A DNA stretch of 64,000 nucleotides from contig JAEUHS010000060.1 of assembly GCA_016794035.1 (NCBI GenBank), forward strand, positions 1 to 64,000, written 5' to 3'. The stretch comes from Planctomycetota bacterium. Lineage in GTDB: Bacteria > Planctomycetota > UBA1135 > UBA2386. Shown piece after piece: positions 1 through 7,317 of the stretch; the stretch's first letter is position 1, and every line of letters begins with the position of its first letter. Below the pieces are notes generated by a model that ran no database searches, was not told the DNA's origin, and was given only the letters and a program-made list of their open reading frames with translations. A program made the translations under genes and the position numbers.

Positions 1-593
1 GTGGTCGCATAGCAGATGTCCTCCTTGCGCGGCGTGTGCAGCTTCGGGAAGCGGCGCTTCAGCACGTCCATGACCCGCTGCGCCTCGTCGACGCTGAGCG
101 TCGTCTGGGTCAGCACGGCCACCCGCGCCGGATCGGGCACCTGCACTTCCTCGGCCGCCTGGGGCGTCGGCACGACCAGAGTGCGATCCGGCGCTTCGCC
201 GACGACGCCTTCGACCTCGACGTGGTCGGCGTGACCGATCAGCAGGATCGTGAATCCGCGCGCGGCGAACCGGCGCGACTCGACGTGCACCTTGGTCACC
301 AGCGGACAGGTCGCGTCGATCGAGTGCAGCTCGTAGCGCCGGGCCTTGTCGAAGATGTCCGGCGCGACGCCGTGCGCGCTGAAGATCACGTGACTTCCCG
401 CCGGCACCGAGGCGAGGTCGTCGACGAACACCGCGCCCTTCTCGACGAGGTCCTGGACGACGATCTTGTTGTGCACGATCTCGTGCCGGACGTAGACCGG
501 CCGGCCGAACTTGGCGAGCGCCCGTTCGACGGTCTGGATCGCGCGCTCGACGCCGGCACAGAAGCCGCGTGGGCGGCACAGCAGGACCTTCAT
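1..593 (-). CDS. ispH: 4-hydroxy-3-methylbut-2-enyl diphosphate reductase, partial (3' end outside the window)
   Basis: Last enzyme of the non-mevalonate (MEP) isoprenoid pathway: an iron-sulfur enzyme that converts HMBPP to IPP and DMAPP in the cytoplasm. I translated the minus strand from the ATG at 593-591 and read 197 residues up to the window edge. All family landmarks seen are in register: RGFCAGV with Cys12, His41 in EIVHNK, His74 in SAHGV, Cys96 in DATCPLVTKVH, and a third cluster cysteine (Cys194) in DICYAT right at the edge. The first, second and third Fe-S ligands are therefore all visible. About 100 C-terminal residues are missing. It is read in the same direction as the exported-protein gene upstream of it (143 bases away), so co-transcription is possible but not shown. 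Identification is secure. Confidence 0.96.
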   Translation of the reverse strand, partial: MKVLLCRPRGFCAGVERAIQTVERALAKFGRPVYVRHEIVHNKIVVQDLVEKGAVFVDDLASVPAGSHVIFSAHGVAPDIFDKARRYELHSIDATCPLVTKVHVESRRFAARGFTILLIGHADHVEVEGVVGEAPDRTLVVPTPQAAEEVQVPDPARVAVLTQTTLSVDEAQRVMDVLKRRFPKLHTPRKEDICYAT

Positions 594-633
594 GGGCACA
601 GAGTCTCGGAGGGCGGCCAGGACCGATCATTGG

Positions 634-650
634 CAACCGAGGTTCGGTTG
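634..650. other. Short inverted repeat between ispH and the next gene
   Basis: CAACCGA and TCGGTTG form a perfect 7-base-pair inverted repeat with a GGT spacer. It lies 87 bases downstream (minus-strand sense) of the exported-protein gene and 41 bases upstream of ispH. It could be a weak terminator, an mRNA hairpin or a protein-binding site. There is no T-run after it on either strand, so I do not call it a terminator. Confidence 0.3.
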
Positions 651-736
651 CGGGCCCGGCCGCGATGGCCGAGCAGTGTCGGCCCCCGGCACTGGTCGGG
701 CAAGGTACTCCCGGGCGCCGCGCCGCCTGCGACGGG

Positions 737-1906
737 CTACTGCACTTCGATCACGGGGCCGATGCCGTATTGCACCGTGCCCGCGGCGGGCACCGGCTGC
801 GGCGGGGTCGCCGCCGGATCGTAGAACGCGAAGTTGCGGGCCACGCTCAGCGGGCCGCAGACGGTCGACTCGCGGCCGAGCGACGTGATCAGGTGCAGCG
901 GATTCGCGGTCGGCGCCAGCACCATGGCCTGGGCGAACAGCGTCACGCCGACCGAGGCGCGGCCGGCCGGAATCAAGCCGGTGGCCGTGCCGCTCCCGCT
1001 CGCGTCGCAGGCGCCCGACAGCCAGCCGAGCGGGTCGACGTTGAGCCAGCACCCCGGCGCCGGCCACAGCAGGGCCGCCAGCGCCGCGGACGGCACCGAC
1101 GGGTTCGCAGGATCGAACATCGGGTAGGGCAGCGGCCACGCCGGGTTGCCGAGCAGACCGCCGGTGCTGGCGGCGCCGACCATGACCGTGAACGGCGCAT
1201 TGGCGGGCGCGTTGGCGACGTGCCAGGCGTAGCTGCTGCCGGCGAGCATCGTCGCGTCGGCGGTCAGCACCACCGGCATGCCGCCGGGCACCGCGCACTG
1301 CGGGTCCTGATTGCCGAACGACGGGGTCGGCGTGATGCAGCCGCTGAGGTTGTCGATGCGGTAGGCGCCGGTCGGCTGCGAGTGGATCCAGATCTCGATC
1401 AGCAGGTTCTGCTCCGGCTCGCCACTGGTGACCGGCGTCAGCCCGTAGGCCCACGGCACCGAGAACGCGAAGTGGATGTTCGCCGGCCGCGGACCGGTGG
1501 CGGCCGCCGGCTGTGCCGGCAACTGCACCTGTTGGTTCTGCACCACCCAGATGGCATCGGTGCCGTAGTTCTCGGTGAACGTCGGGCTCATCGTGGTCGA
1601 CGATCGTGACGTCGTCGACATCAGCACCGAGATCTCGAGGTAGCCCTTCGCCGGCGTCGCGCCCGTGGTCGTGTTCTGGTCCGGTCGCAGCGAGACACCG
1701 GTGAGGATGCGCGGACCGGTCCACGGCAGTTCTTCGACGTCGTAGACGACCTGGTAGCGGCACGACTGGTTGCTGCCGAACGGGATGCTGGTGCCGCCGC
1801 CGCCTTCGACGCCATCCATCGTCGCCGGCACCGTGGCCGCCTGGCCGAGCAGTCCTGCGACACCGCACCCAGCCGCCGACAGAACGCGCAGAAACTCCGA
1901 TCGCAT
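737..1906 (-). CDS. Exported protein of unknown function with planctomycete-type C-terminal module
   Basis: A 389-residue protein with a hydrophobic N-terminus (residues about 5-30, ending near GQAAT) that looks like a signal peptide. The start at 1906-1904 is chosen because GGAGG sits six bases before this ATG; in-frame starts further upstream lack such a site. The body is beta-rich, with many Pro, Gly and aromatic residues and no enzyme motif I recognise. The last third, around GCWLNVDP and then TLFAQAMVLAP, resembles the C-terminal module also seen in the proteins at 53105-53596 and 54375-55598. In this kind of genome such modules end secreted or surface proteins. Function is unknown; export is inferred from the N-terminus. 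Confidence 0.75.
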   Translation of the reverse strand: MRSEFLRVLSAAGCGVAGLLGQAATVPATMDGVEGGGGTSIPFGSNQSCRYQVVYDVEELPWTGPRILTGVSLRPDQNTTTGATPAKGYLEISVLMSTTSRSSTTMSPTFTENYGTDAIWVVQNQQVQLPAQPAAATGPRPANIHFAFSVPWAYGLTPVTSGEPEQNLLIEIWIHSQPTGAYRIDNLSGCITPTPSFGNQDPQCAVPGGMPVVLTADATMLAGSSYAWHVANAPANAPFTVMVGAASTGGLLGNPAWPLPYPMFDPANPSVPSAALAALLWPAPGCWLNVDPLGWLSGACDASGSGTATGLIPAGRASVGVTLFAQAMVLAPTANPLHLITSLGRESTVCGPLSVARNFAFYDPAATPPQPVPAAGTVQYGIGPVIEVQ

Positions 1907-2069
1907 GGGCATCCTCCGCTGCGGCATCGTCCGCCGACGCCGCGCGACTTGATCGCCGCCGCGCCCGTGGCCCGTCTCGGCCGGAGACGGACGGGTCAAG
2001 TCACGCGCCGGAAGCACCGATCCCGCCGCTGCCGAAGTGTCGGACAAACCGACAACCCAAGGAGATCCC

Positions 2070-3674
2070 GTGCAACTCGAGAGTCATGCCACTCCCGCCA
2101 AGGAGACCCCGCAGCAGCGCTACGCCACCCTGCATCGTGCCATCGAACGAGGCCTCGATTCGGACGAGATCTGGCGCGAACTCGCGGAGGTGAGTCTTCG
2201 GCTCGGCCATGCCGACGAAGCCACCGCGTGCCTGCGTCGCGTGCGCAATCCGGTGATCCACGCCAACCTCGAGTCGCGGCTCGTGCGGCTCGGTGTCGTC
2301 GACGATCCTGCGGCCCGCAACGGCCTCGCCCGTCGCCATACCGCGGCGCCGGCAGCCAGCCATGCCGGAGCGAAGGGTGGGCACGACACCGGTACTGCTG
2401 GCGATGCCCCCGGAATCGGCGAACACATCGTCGACGCGCTCCAATACCTGTTCCATCAGCACATGCCATGGCTGGTGCTGGTGACGACCCTGGCGTTCCC
2501 GGTCGTCGTCGGCCTCGGCGGCTTCCTGACCGTCGGCGGCTCGCCGCTGGTGCTGGCGGCGATCGCCGCGGTGCCGGGCCTGTCGGTGCTCGCCGTCGTC
2601 GGCGCCATGGGCCGGCAGATCCTGCTCGCCAGCAGCGGCGGTTCGGCCGACGTGCCGAACGTGCCCGAACTCGGCCAGCTGGTGCGCGACGCGCGCACGT
2701 TCCTGGTCGACGCCGCGCTGGTGCTCGGCATCCTGGTGGTGCCGACCCTCGTCGCCATGGTGCTCGGGGCACCGCTCTCGACCACGCTGCCCGGCCTGCT
2801 GATCGGCGCGTTCTTCACGCCGCTGGCCTGGAGCCTGCGCCAGATCCGTGGCGACTTCGGCGCGCTGTCACCCGTGACGCTGCTGCGCGGACTCGCGCGT
2901 TGTGGCCCGCACTACGCCGCGATCGCGCCGGTGTGCTGGCTGCTGTTCGCTCCGGCCGCCGTGACGGCGTGGGCCGTGTTCGGCCGACCCGTGTGGGTGC
3001 AGATCGCGGCGATCGGTCCGCTGTGCGTCGTGCCGCTGTTCGTGATGTCGCGACTGCTGGGCACCTGGCTCGACACGCGCCGCAACGAACTGGGCAGCGT
3101 GCTGCTCGGCGCGCGACCGGCCGCGAAACCCGTCGCCACGGCGCCGGCGCAACCGGTGCGCCCGTCCGCCCCGACGGCGCCGGCGCCGCGCTTTCCGCGC
3201 CGGCCCGAGGCGCTCGAACAGTTCCAGGCGCCGAGCGTCAGGCCGTTGGCTGTGGCCGGCAGGCCCGGCGTCCGGCCGGCTGCCGGTGTCGCCGCCGGTG
3301 GCCCCACGCCAGCACCCGGACCTCGTGCCGGTGCCGCGCCGCGGCCGACCGCTGCGGCGACGCCGCGCACGCCGCCGGCGGCGCGGCCGCCGGAACGCGC
3401 GCGCGCCGCGCAGCCTGCTCGCCCGGCGCTCCGCGCTCGTCCGACGCAGCCTGTCCGTCCGGCCGCACCGGCGCACCCGCCGGCGGCGCGGCGACCCGAG
3501 CCGGCGACGCCCCCGGCACCACCCAAGGCCGCCCGCGCGATCGAAGGCCGCGGCCCGCGCCGCGCCAACACCGTCGCCGAGGACACCCCGGATCTCACAC
3601 AACTGCCGGGCGCGATGGTGGTCACGGGCCAGGATCGGGCCCGGCATGGCGCTGCGGCGCGCCCGCGGTCCTGA
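2070..3674 (+). CDS. Membrane protein with helical N-terminal domain and proline-rich tail
   Basis: 534 residues if translated from the GTG at 2070, which has AAGGAG seven bases upstream (2059-2064). An earlier in-frame GTG at 2037 has no ribosome site. Residues about 10-85 are helical and TPR-like (an alternating Leu/Ala/Glu pattern). Several hydrophobic membrane segments follow between about residues 130 and 330, starting at PWLVLVTTLAFPVVVGLGG. The last 190 residues are a low-complexity Ala/Pro/Arg tail, probably disordered and cytoplasmic. It faces away from the exported-protein gene at 737-1906, from which 163 bases separate it, and precedes apt by 67 bases. I recognise no family. The tail's codon use is like that of the rest, so it is not an obvious insertion. 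Confidence 0.8.
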   Translation: MQLESHATPAKETPQQRYATLHRAIERGLDSDEIWRELAEVSLRLGHADEATACLRRVRNPVIHANLESRLVRLGVVDDPAARNGLARRHTAAPAASHAGAKGGHDTGTAGDAPGIGEHIVDALQYLFHQHMPWLVLVTTLAFPVVVGLGGFLTVGGSPLVLAAIAAVPGLSVLAVVGAMGRQILLASSGGSADVPNVPELGQLVRDARTFLVDAALVLGILVVPTLVAMVLGAPLSTTLPGLLIGAFFTPLAWSLRQIRGDFGALSPVTLLRGLARCGPHYAAIAPVCWLLFAPAAVTAWAVFGRPVWVQIAAIGPLCVVPLFVMSRLLGTWLDTRRNELGSVLLGARPAAKPVATAPAQPVRPSAPTAPAPRFPRRPEALEQFQAPSVRPLAVAGRPGVRPAAGVAAGGPTPAPGPRAGAAPRPTAAATPRTPPAARPPERARAAQPARPALRARPTQPVRPAAPAHPPAARRPEPATPPAPPKAARAIEGRGPRRANTVAEDTPDLTQLPGAMVVTGQDRARHGAAARPRS

Positions 3675-3741
3675 TCGCCGCCGCCCGACCGCACGGCGCA
3701 GGCTCGCTCACCGGCCGCAGGCGCGGCACGATGGGCGGGCC

Positions 3742-4257
3742 ATGGACCTAGCCGCGTTCCTGCGTGACGTGCCGGACTTCCCGAAGCCCGGCATCCTGTT
3801 CAAGGACATCACTCCGCTGCTCGCCGACCCGGGCGCCATGGCGGTGGCGATCGATCGACTGGCAGCGCTCGACTTCGGCCCCGTGCACAAGGTCGCCGCG
3901 ATCGAGTCGCGCGGCTTCCTGTTCGGCGTGCCGCTGGCCATGCGGCTCGGCAGGGGATTCGTGCCGGTGCGCAAGCCCGGCAAGCTGCCGTGGAAGACCA
4001 GCCGGATCGAATACGTGCTCGAGTACGGCACCGACGCGGTCGAGATCCATCAGGACGCCCTGCAACGTGGCGAACGGGTGCTGCTGGTCGACGACCTGCT
4101 CGCCACCGGCGGCACCATGGGCGCGGCCTGCGAGCTGGTCGAGGCCTGCGGGGCGATGGTCGCGGGCTGCGCGTTCGTGGTCGAACTCGGCTTCCTGCCG
4201 GGCCGCGAGAAGCTGGCGCCGCGGCGCGTCGAGTCGCTGATCCGGATCCCGGGCTGA
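3742..4257 (+). CDS. apt: Adenine phosphoribosyltransferase
   Basis: Purine salvage enzyme: adenine plus PRPP gives AMP and pyrophosphate. The 171-residue length is normal for the family. The N-terminus DLAAFLRDVPDFPKPGILFKD is the classic APT opening, AAIESRGFLFG is the family signature, VRKPGKLPW is the flexible-loop region, and LLVDDLLATGGT is the PRPP-binding motif. The ATG at 3742 is taken because the APT family begins there; the reading frame is open further upstream. There is no clear ribosome site (GGGCGGGCC precedes the ATG). It stands alone on the plus strand, with a possible terminator downstream. Confidence 0.96.
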   Translation: MDLAAFLRDVPDFPKPGILFKDITPLLADPGAMAVAIDRLAALDFGPVHKVAAIESRGFLFGVPLAMRLGRGFVPVRKPGKLPWKTSRIEYVLEYGTDAVEIHQDALQRGERVLLVDDLLATGGTMGAACELVEACGAMVAGCAFVVELGFLPGREKLAPRRVESLIRIPG

Positions 4258-4302
4258 CCGGGCTGATGACTTGCGTGCAGTTCGGACGGAAGCCGGTCTC
4301 GA

Positions 4303-4345
4303 GGGGGCGGGAACGGGCCGCCTCCACGGCTTGTGGATAGTTTTT
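4303..4345 (+). terminator. Possible apt terminator
   Basis: GGGGGCGG (4303-4310) pairs with CCGCCTCC (4318-4325) over eight base pairs with one G-U. The short CCAC/GTGG hairpin (4324-4336) follows, overlapping the end of the first stem, and then ATAG and five T residues (4341-4345). The strong stem is not directly next to the T-run, so this is a weak call. Confidence 0.3.
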
Positions 4346-4360
4346 CTGCTGCCGTAAGAT
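4331..4360 (+). promoter_or_regulatory. Candidate sigma-70-type promoter for the riboswitch leader
   Basis: TTGTGG (4331-4336) and TAAGAT (4355-4360) are separated by 18 bases, in the most AT-rich stretch of the region. The -10 matches four of six consensus bases and the -35 three of six. It would start a leader of nearly 500 nucleotides containing the aptamer. The call rests on position and composition only. Confidence 0.3.
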
Positions 4361-4493
4361 ACTTTTGCGCAGTAACTTGCGGAATCCGCTCAAGAAAGTC
4401 GCGGACCGCGGCTCAATCGCCGGGGCACTTCCGCCGATCATCAGCAACCGACCCGCCAGGGTCACGATCTTTGGTGTAGCGGCTCCCACCAAG

Positions 4494-4598
4494 TGCTTCT
4501 CGAAACGGCAAACCCGATGAAAGTCGGGGACGCAAAGCCATAGGGCCTTCGGTCCGGCATCCCGCCGGCCATGGCAGCCTGGTTCCCGAAATGAAGCG
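4494..4598 (+). promoter_or_regulatory. Cyclic-di-GMP-I (GEMM) riboswitch aptamer
   Basis: The sequence shows the GEMM-I core in order. P1 is TGCTTC (4494-4499) pairing with GAAGCG (4593-4598). Then come GGCAAACC (4507-4514) and P2, CCCGAT (4513-4518) with GTCGGG (4523-4528), closed by a GAAA tetraloop (4519-4522). The invariant GACGCAAAGCC follows (4529-4539), then a P3 arm with GGCC and a TTCG turn, and the 3' core GGCAGCC followed by GGTTCCCG. The G before GCAAACC that contacts the ligand in c-di-GMP-type aptamers appears conserved, favouring c-di-GMP over cGAMP. It lies about 250 bases upstream of, and in the same direction as, the sigma-28-type factor gene at 4850. I see no clear U-tract terminator in the expression platform, so the mechanism is open. 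Confidence 0.88.
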
Positions 4599-4849
4599 AC
4601 CGTTCGCGTCCATGACCAAGCGACCCGACCTCTGCCGAGGCTCGCAGTCGAAACTGGCTCTGCAGACCCGAACGGACGACTCTCCCGCGGCGCGCTCGCA
4701 CGAGCGCAGCGAGGAGGACAGGAACACGGCCCGGCACATGCCACCGTTCGACGCACCCAGGAGCCGCGCAGCGTCGCCATCGCGCCCCTTCCCCGCGCGA
4801 CCCGTTCCTCGTCCTTCCCCCGCTCGCCCGTCCCGCCGGAGTCCTCGTC
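4599..4849 (+). other. Leader between riboswitch and sigma factor gene
   Basis: This stretch of 251 bases holds no convincing gene. It contains GCGCTC/GAGCGC (4692-4697 with 4702-4707), a six-base-pair hairpin with a GCAC loop, followed by AGCGAGGAGGACAGG, which is purine-rich. CCGTTCG just after the aptamer can pair with CGAACGG about 70 bases later, a possible switching helix. No poly-U follows either structure, so control of translation or Rho-dependent termination is as likely as an intrinsic terminator. Confidence 0.4.
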
Positions 4850-5746
4850 ATGGCCAAGTCCTCGGTTGCCGTCCGCACCTCCTCCCGCCCCGCCGCCCAG
4901 CCCACCAACCGTCTCAAGGCCGTGGAGCGTGAGCCCAAGCCCGCCGCGGCGGCGGCGGCGCCGGCGCCGACGCAGCCGACGGTGACCGAGATCGACCTCG
5001 AGGTGATCTGGAAGACGTTCAAGCGCACGCGCGACGAGAACCTGCGCAACACGCTGATCGAACACCACATGCCGCTCGTGCGCACGATCGCCGAGCGCGT
5101 GCTGCAGACGCTGCCGAAGTCGATCGAACTCGACGACCTCAGCTCGGCCGGCACGTTCGGCCTGATGGACGCGATCAACGGCTTCGACCTGTCGCGCGGC
5201 ATCAAGTTCAAGACCTACTGCACGACGCGCATCCGCGGCTCGATCCTCGACGAGCTGCGCAGCCAGGACTGGGTGCCGCGGCTCGTGCGCCTGAAGGCCC
5301 ACCGCCTCGACCGCGCGGTCCGCCAGCTCGAGGGCGAACTCGGCCGGGCGCCGAACCAGGCCGAGGTCGCCGCGGTGCTCGGCATCACGCTCGAGGAGCT
5401 GCAGGCGCACGAGGCCGAGGCGAACGCGAAGACGATCTTCTCGTTGTCGGAGAAGTGGGACGACGGCGACGAGGAGAAGGAGATGGAGAAGGTCGAGATC
5501 CTCGCCGACCGCAAGTCGGTGGACCCCGTCGACACGATCCAGCAGCGCGACGCGCTCGAGATGATCACCGGCAGCCTGACCAAGAAGGAGCGGCTGATCA
5601 TCCTGATGTACTACTACGAGGGCCTGACCATGCGCGAGATCGGCGAGATCATGGAGCTGACCGAGTCGCGCGTGTGCCAGATCCACAGCAACGTGATGGC
5701 GCGCCTGAAGGCGCAGCTCGACCGCAGTGCGAACCAGCTGGTCTGA
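4850..5746 (+). CDS. FliA/WhiG-family (sigma-28-type) RNA polymerase sigma factor
   Basis: A 298-residue alternative sigma factor. The first 45 residues are an Ala/Pro/Lys-rich extension that is not part of the sigma fold. Region 2 (about 55-145) includes LVRTIAERVLQTLP, DLSSAGTFGLMDAINGFD and FKTYCTTRIRGSILDELR, which is diagnostic of the FliA/WhiG group. Region 3 (about 150-190) has the ELGRAPNQAEVAAVLGI pattern. Region 4 (about 245-298) ends with MREIGEIMELTESRVCQIH, the helix-turn-helix for the -35 element. Such factors usually direct flagellar or developmental genes. It follows a c-di-GMP riboswitch, so its level is probably set by c-di-GMP. A second FliA-type factor is encoded at 37001 inside the flagellar operon. 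I give no symbol because the two cannot be told apart by sequence alone. Confidence 0.93.
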   Translation: MAKSSVAVRTSSRPAAQPTNRLKAVEREPKPAAAAAAPAPTQPTVTEIDLEVIWKTFKRTRDENLRNTLIEHHMPLVRTIAERVLQTLPKSIELDDLSSAGTFGLMDAINGFDLSRGIKFKTYCTTRIRGSILDELRSQDWVPRLVRLKAHRLDRAVRQLEGELGRAPNQAEVAAVLGITLEELQAHEAEANAKTIFSLSEKWDDGDEEKEMEKVEILADRKSVDPVDTIQQRDALEMITGSLTKKERLIILMYYYEGLTMREIGEIMELTESRVCQIHSNVMARLKAQLDRSANQLV

Positions 5747-5869
5747 GCGAACGGCCACGCACCGGTAGCAGCGGCGGCGCAGGCAACCGCATCACGCCCG
5801 CGGCATCGGCGGTTCGGCGCGCCGACAGAACCCGCTGCACGCGCACGGGTCGGCCGGTCGATAGCTGCT

Positions 5870-5891
5870 GCGGCCCGTTCGCGCGGGCCGC
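5870..5891. other. Strong GC hairpin downstream of the sigma factor gene
   Basis: GCGGCCCG (5870-5877) and CGGGCCGC (5884-5891) are a perfect eight-base-pair inverted repeat around TTCGCG. It lies 124 bases after the sigma factor stop and six bases before the ATG of the doubtful gene at 5898. It may end the sigma factor transcript, but no T-run follows. Confidence 0.35.
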
Positions 5892-5897
5892 GCAACC

Positions 5898-6146
5898 ATG
5901 TCGAAGCCGATGTTCGTACTCGCCGAAGGCAGGTCGTCGACGGACTGTCCCAGTGCCGCGGCCACGGCCGGAGCCGACCTCGCCGCCGCGTTGCTCGCCG
6001 ACGACACCCTGCCGGCGCCAGCGCCCGGTCGGCTGATCCTCGATGACGTGGGCGGCCCGGTCGGGTTCCGCCCGGAACGCGCGCACGACCTCGACCCGGC
6101 GGGCCTGAAGTGGGGCGGCCCCACCGGCCGAAAAGACGAAGGATGA
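5898..6146 (+). CDS. Possible small protein, unknown
   Basis: 82 codons open with MSKPMFVLAEGR. Codon third positions are mostly G or C, as in real genes here, and the frame runs without interruption to a TGA. There is no ribosome-binding site, and a strong hairpin sits just ahead of the ATG. The product has no signal peptide, membrane segment or motif that I recognise. It may be a chance frame in GC-rich DNA. Confidence 0.3.
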   Translation: MSKPMFVLAEGRSSTDCPSAAATAGADLAAALLADDTLPAPAPGRLILDDVGGPVGFRPERAHDLDPAGLKWGGPTGRKDEG

Positions 6147-6227
6147 GGCCGCGCTCTGCGCACCCGTCGCGGACCTCGCTCCGGCGAGGGCCCTGACGCG
6201 GCGCGGCACGCCGACCACCTACGAGAC

Positions 6228-7280
6228 ATGCCAGTATCCACCCTCAAGCCCGGCACCGCGAACGAGCTGCTGCGCACCTTCGGGATGCTCACCAGCTCGA
6301 TCGGCGAGGGCCTCGGTTCGCTGGTCGGGCGCGAGATCGTCGTGCGTCCGGGGGAACCCGAGGTCCACGAGGCCGATGCGTTCCAGGCGGCGCTGCCGCG
6401 CGCCGTGACGGTGTCGCGCGGCGCGATGGACAGGACCTACGACGGCAAGACGCTGTACGCGGTGCTCGAACTACCCGATGCCGTGGCGATGGCGGGACTG
6501 CTGATGATGACGCCGGAGGACGTCGTCAACGAACGGCGCAGCAGTGGCGCCCTGACCGACGACGACGCGACGGCGTTCGGCGAGCTGGGCACGGTGATGT
6601 TCGCCGGCTTCGCCAACGTGCTGCGCGAACGCATCGAGAACTGCGAGGTGCGCTACCAGGACTACGTCGTCGCCAGGCCCGGCGAGGCGACGGACACCTT
6701 CGGCACCGGCACGCTGGTCGCGTTCGCGTTCCGGTTGAAGCTCGGCGAGTATCCCGAGTCGCGCGGCTACGTGGTGCTCGACGCCGCCACGGCCGAAGCG
6801 TGGAACAAGGGACCGTTGACGATCGTCGCCGAGAGCAAGGCCGCGCGCGCCGGCGGCCGCACCGACGAGGAGACGCTCGAGAGCATCCCGGCGGCGCCGA
6901 TCCGCGGCACGCTGGCGGCGTTCGTGATGCAGCCGGAGGTGTTCCGCACCCTGCGGCTCAGCTGCCGGCGCGTCGGCCTCGACCTGCGGCGCCATGGCCG
7001 CGGCGAGATCCCGAATCCCGCCGCGCATCGCAACGAGATCGTGCTGATGGACGTGCCACCCGGGGAGGACCGGCGCTTCGACTGGTGCCGCCGCATCAAG
7101 GAGCTGTCGGACTCGACGCGCGTGGTGCTGCTGATCCAACATCCGTCGCGCCATCGCGTGATGCAGGCCTTCATGGCCCGCGCCGACGCCATCCTGGGCT
7201 ACCCGTGCGAAGAGCCGCAGCTGTCCCAGAAGCTCGGCGCGATGCTCGACCACCAGCCCGGCGATCCGCCGATCCCGTGA
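6228..7280 (+). CDS. CheC/CheX/FliN-like domain protein with C-terminal receiver-like domain
   Basis: 350 residues in two parts. The N-terminal half (about 5-200) has the look of the CheC/CheX phosphatase fold: NELLRTFGMLTSSIGEGLGSLVGRE near the start and ALTDDDATAFGELGTVMFAGFANVL, which resembles the repeated helix of CheC-type proteins, although the E-x3-N catalytic pattern is not clear. The C-terminal half (about 230-345) looks like a response-regulator receiver: an acidic Asp in VLMDVPPGED at the expected beta-strand, ELSDSTRVVLLIQHPSR and MQAFMARADAILGYPCEEPQLSQKL, which copies the receiver's final alpha4-beta5-alpha5. The first acidic pair of receivers seems absent, so phosphorylation is doubtful. 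A role in c-di-GMP or chemotaxis signalling near the riboswitch-sigma factor pair is inference. Confidence 0.6.
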   Translation: MPVSTLKPGTANELLRTFGMLTSSIGEGLGSLVGREIVVRPGEPEVHEADAFQAALPRAVTVSRGAMDRTYDGKTLYAVLELPDAVAMAGLLMMTPEDVVNERRSSGALTDDDATAFGELGTVMFAGFANVLRERIENCEVRYQDYVVARPGEATDTFGTGTLVAFAFRLKLGEYPESRGYVVLDAATAEAWNKGPLTIVAESKAARAGGRTDEETLESIPAAPIRGTLAAFVMQPEVFRTLRLSCRRVGLDLRRHGRGEIPNPAAHRNEIVLMDVPPGEDRRFDWCRRIKELSDSTRVVLLIQHPSRHRVMQAFMARADAILGYPCEEPQLSQKLGAMLDHQPGDPPIP

Positions 7281-7317
7281 TCTGCCGCGCACGCGTCTCC
7301 TCGCACGAGGCGCGCAA

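Larger units (their letters stand above)
4258..4493. other. Intergenic region with AT-rich patch upstream of the riboswitch
   Basis: No gene is seen here. After apt there are two hairpins and a run of five T residues (see the terminator entry). An unusually AT-rich stretch for this genome (about 4331-4400) follows and holds the best promoter candidate. GACCC-GCCA-GGGTC (4450-4463) is a compact hairpin just upstream of the aptamer. It could be part of the leader RNA. Confidence 0.5.
5747..6227. other. Region with one doubtful small gene
   Basis: 481 bases lie between the sigma factor and the CheC-like gene. They hold a strong hairpin (5870-5891) and one possible small gene (5898-6146). I see no other feature in the rest on either strand. 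Confidence 0.4.

Noticed and set aside
634..650. Inverted repeat as terminator of the exported-protein gene
   Set aside because: The stem is only seven base pairs with a three-base loop and no T-run, and it is 87 bases past the stop.
4412..4440. CTCAAT then GCCGATCA as a sigma-28 promoter before the riboswitch
   Set aside because: The -10 half is good but the -35 half fits only with a 15/16-base ambiguity. One hit without a second in the window is not enough.
4591..4932. 113-codon frame starting at an ATG inside P1 of the riboswitch
   Set aside because: It overlaps the sigma factor gene in another frame, has no ribosome site, uses many rare codons (CGA, TCT, GCT) and its product is Arg/Ser/Pro-rich like a chance frame.
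3809..5758. 649-codon minus-strand frame across apt, the riboswitch and the sigma factor gene
   Set aside because: It lies opposite apt and the sigma factor, both certain. The product is His/Arg/Leu-rich with no family resemblance; a shadow of GC-rich codon bias.
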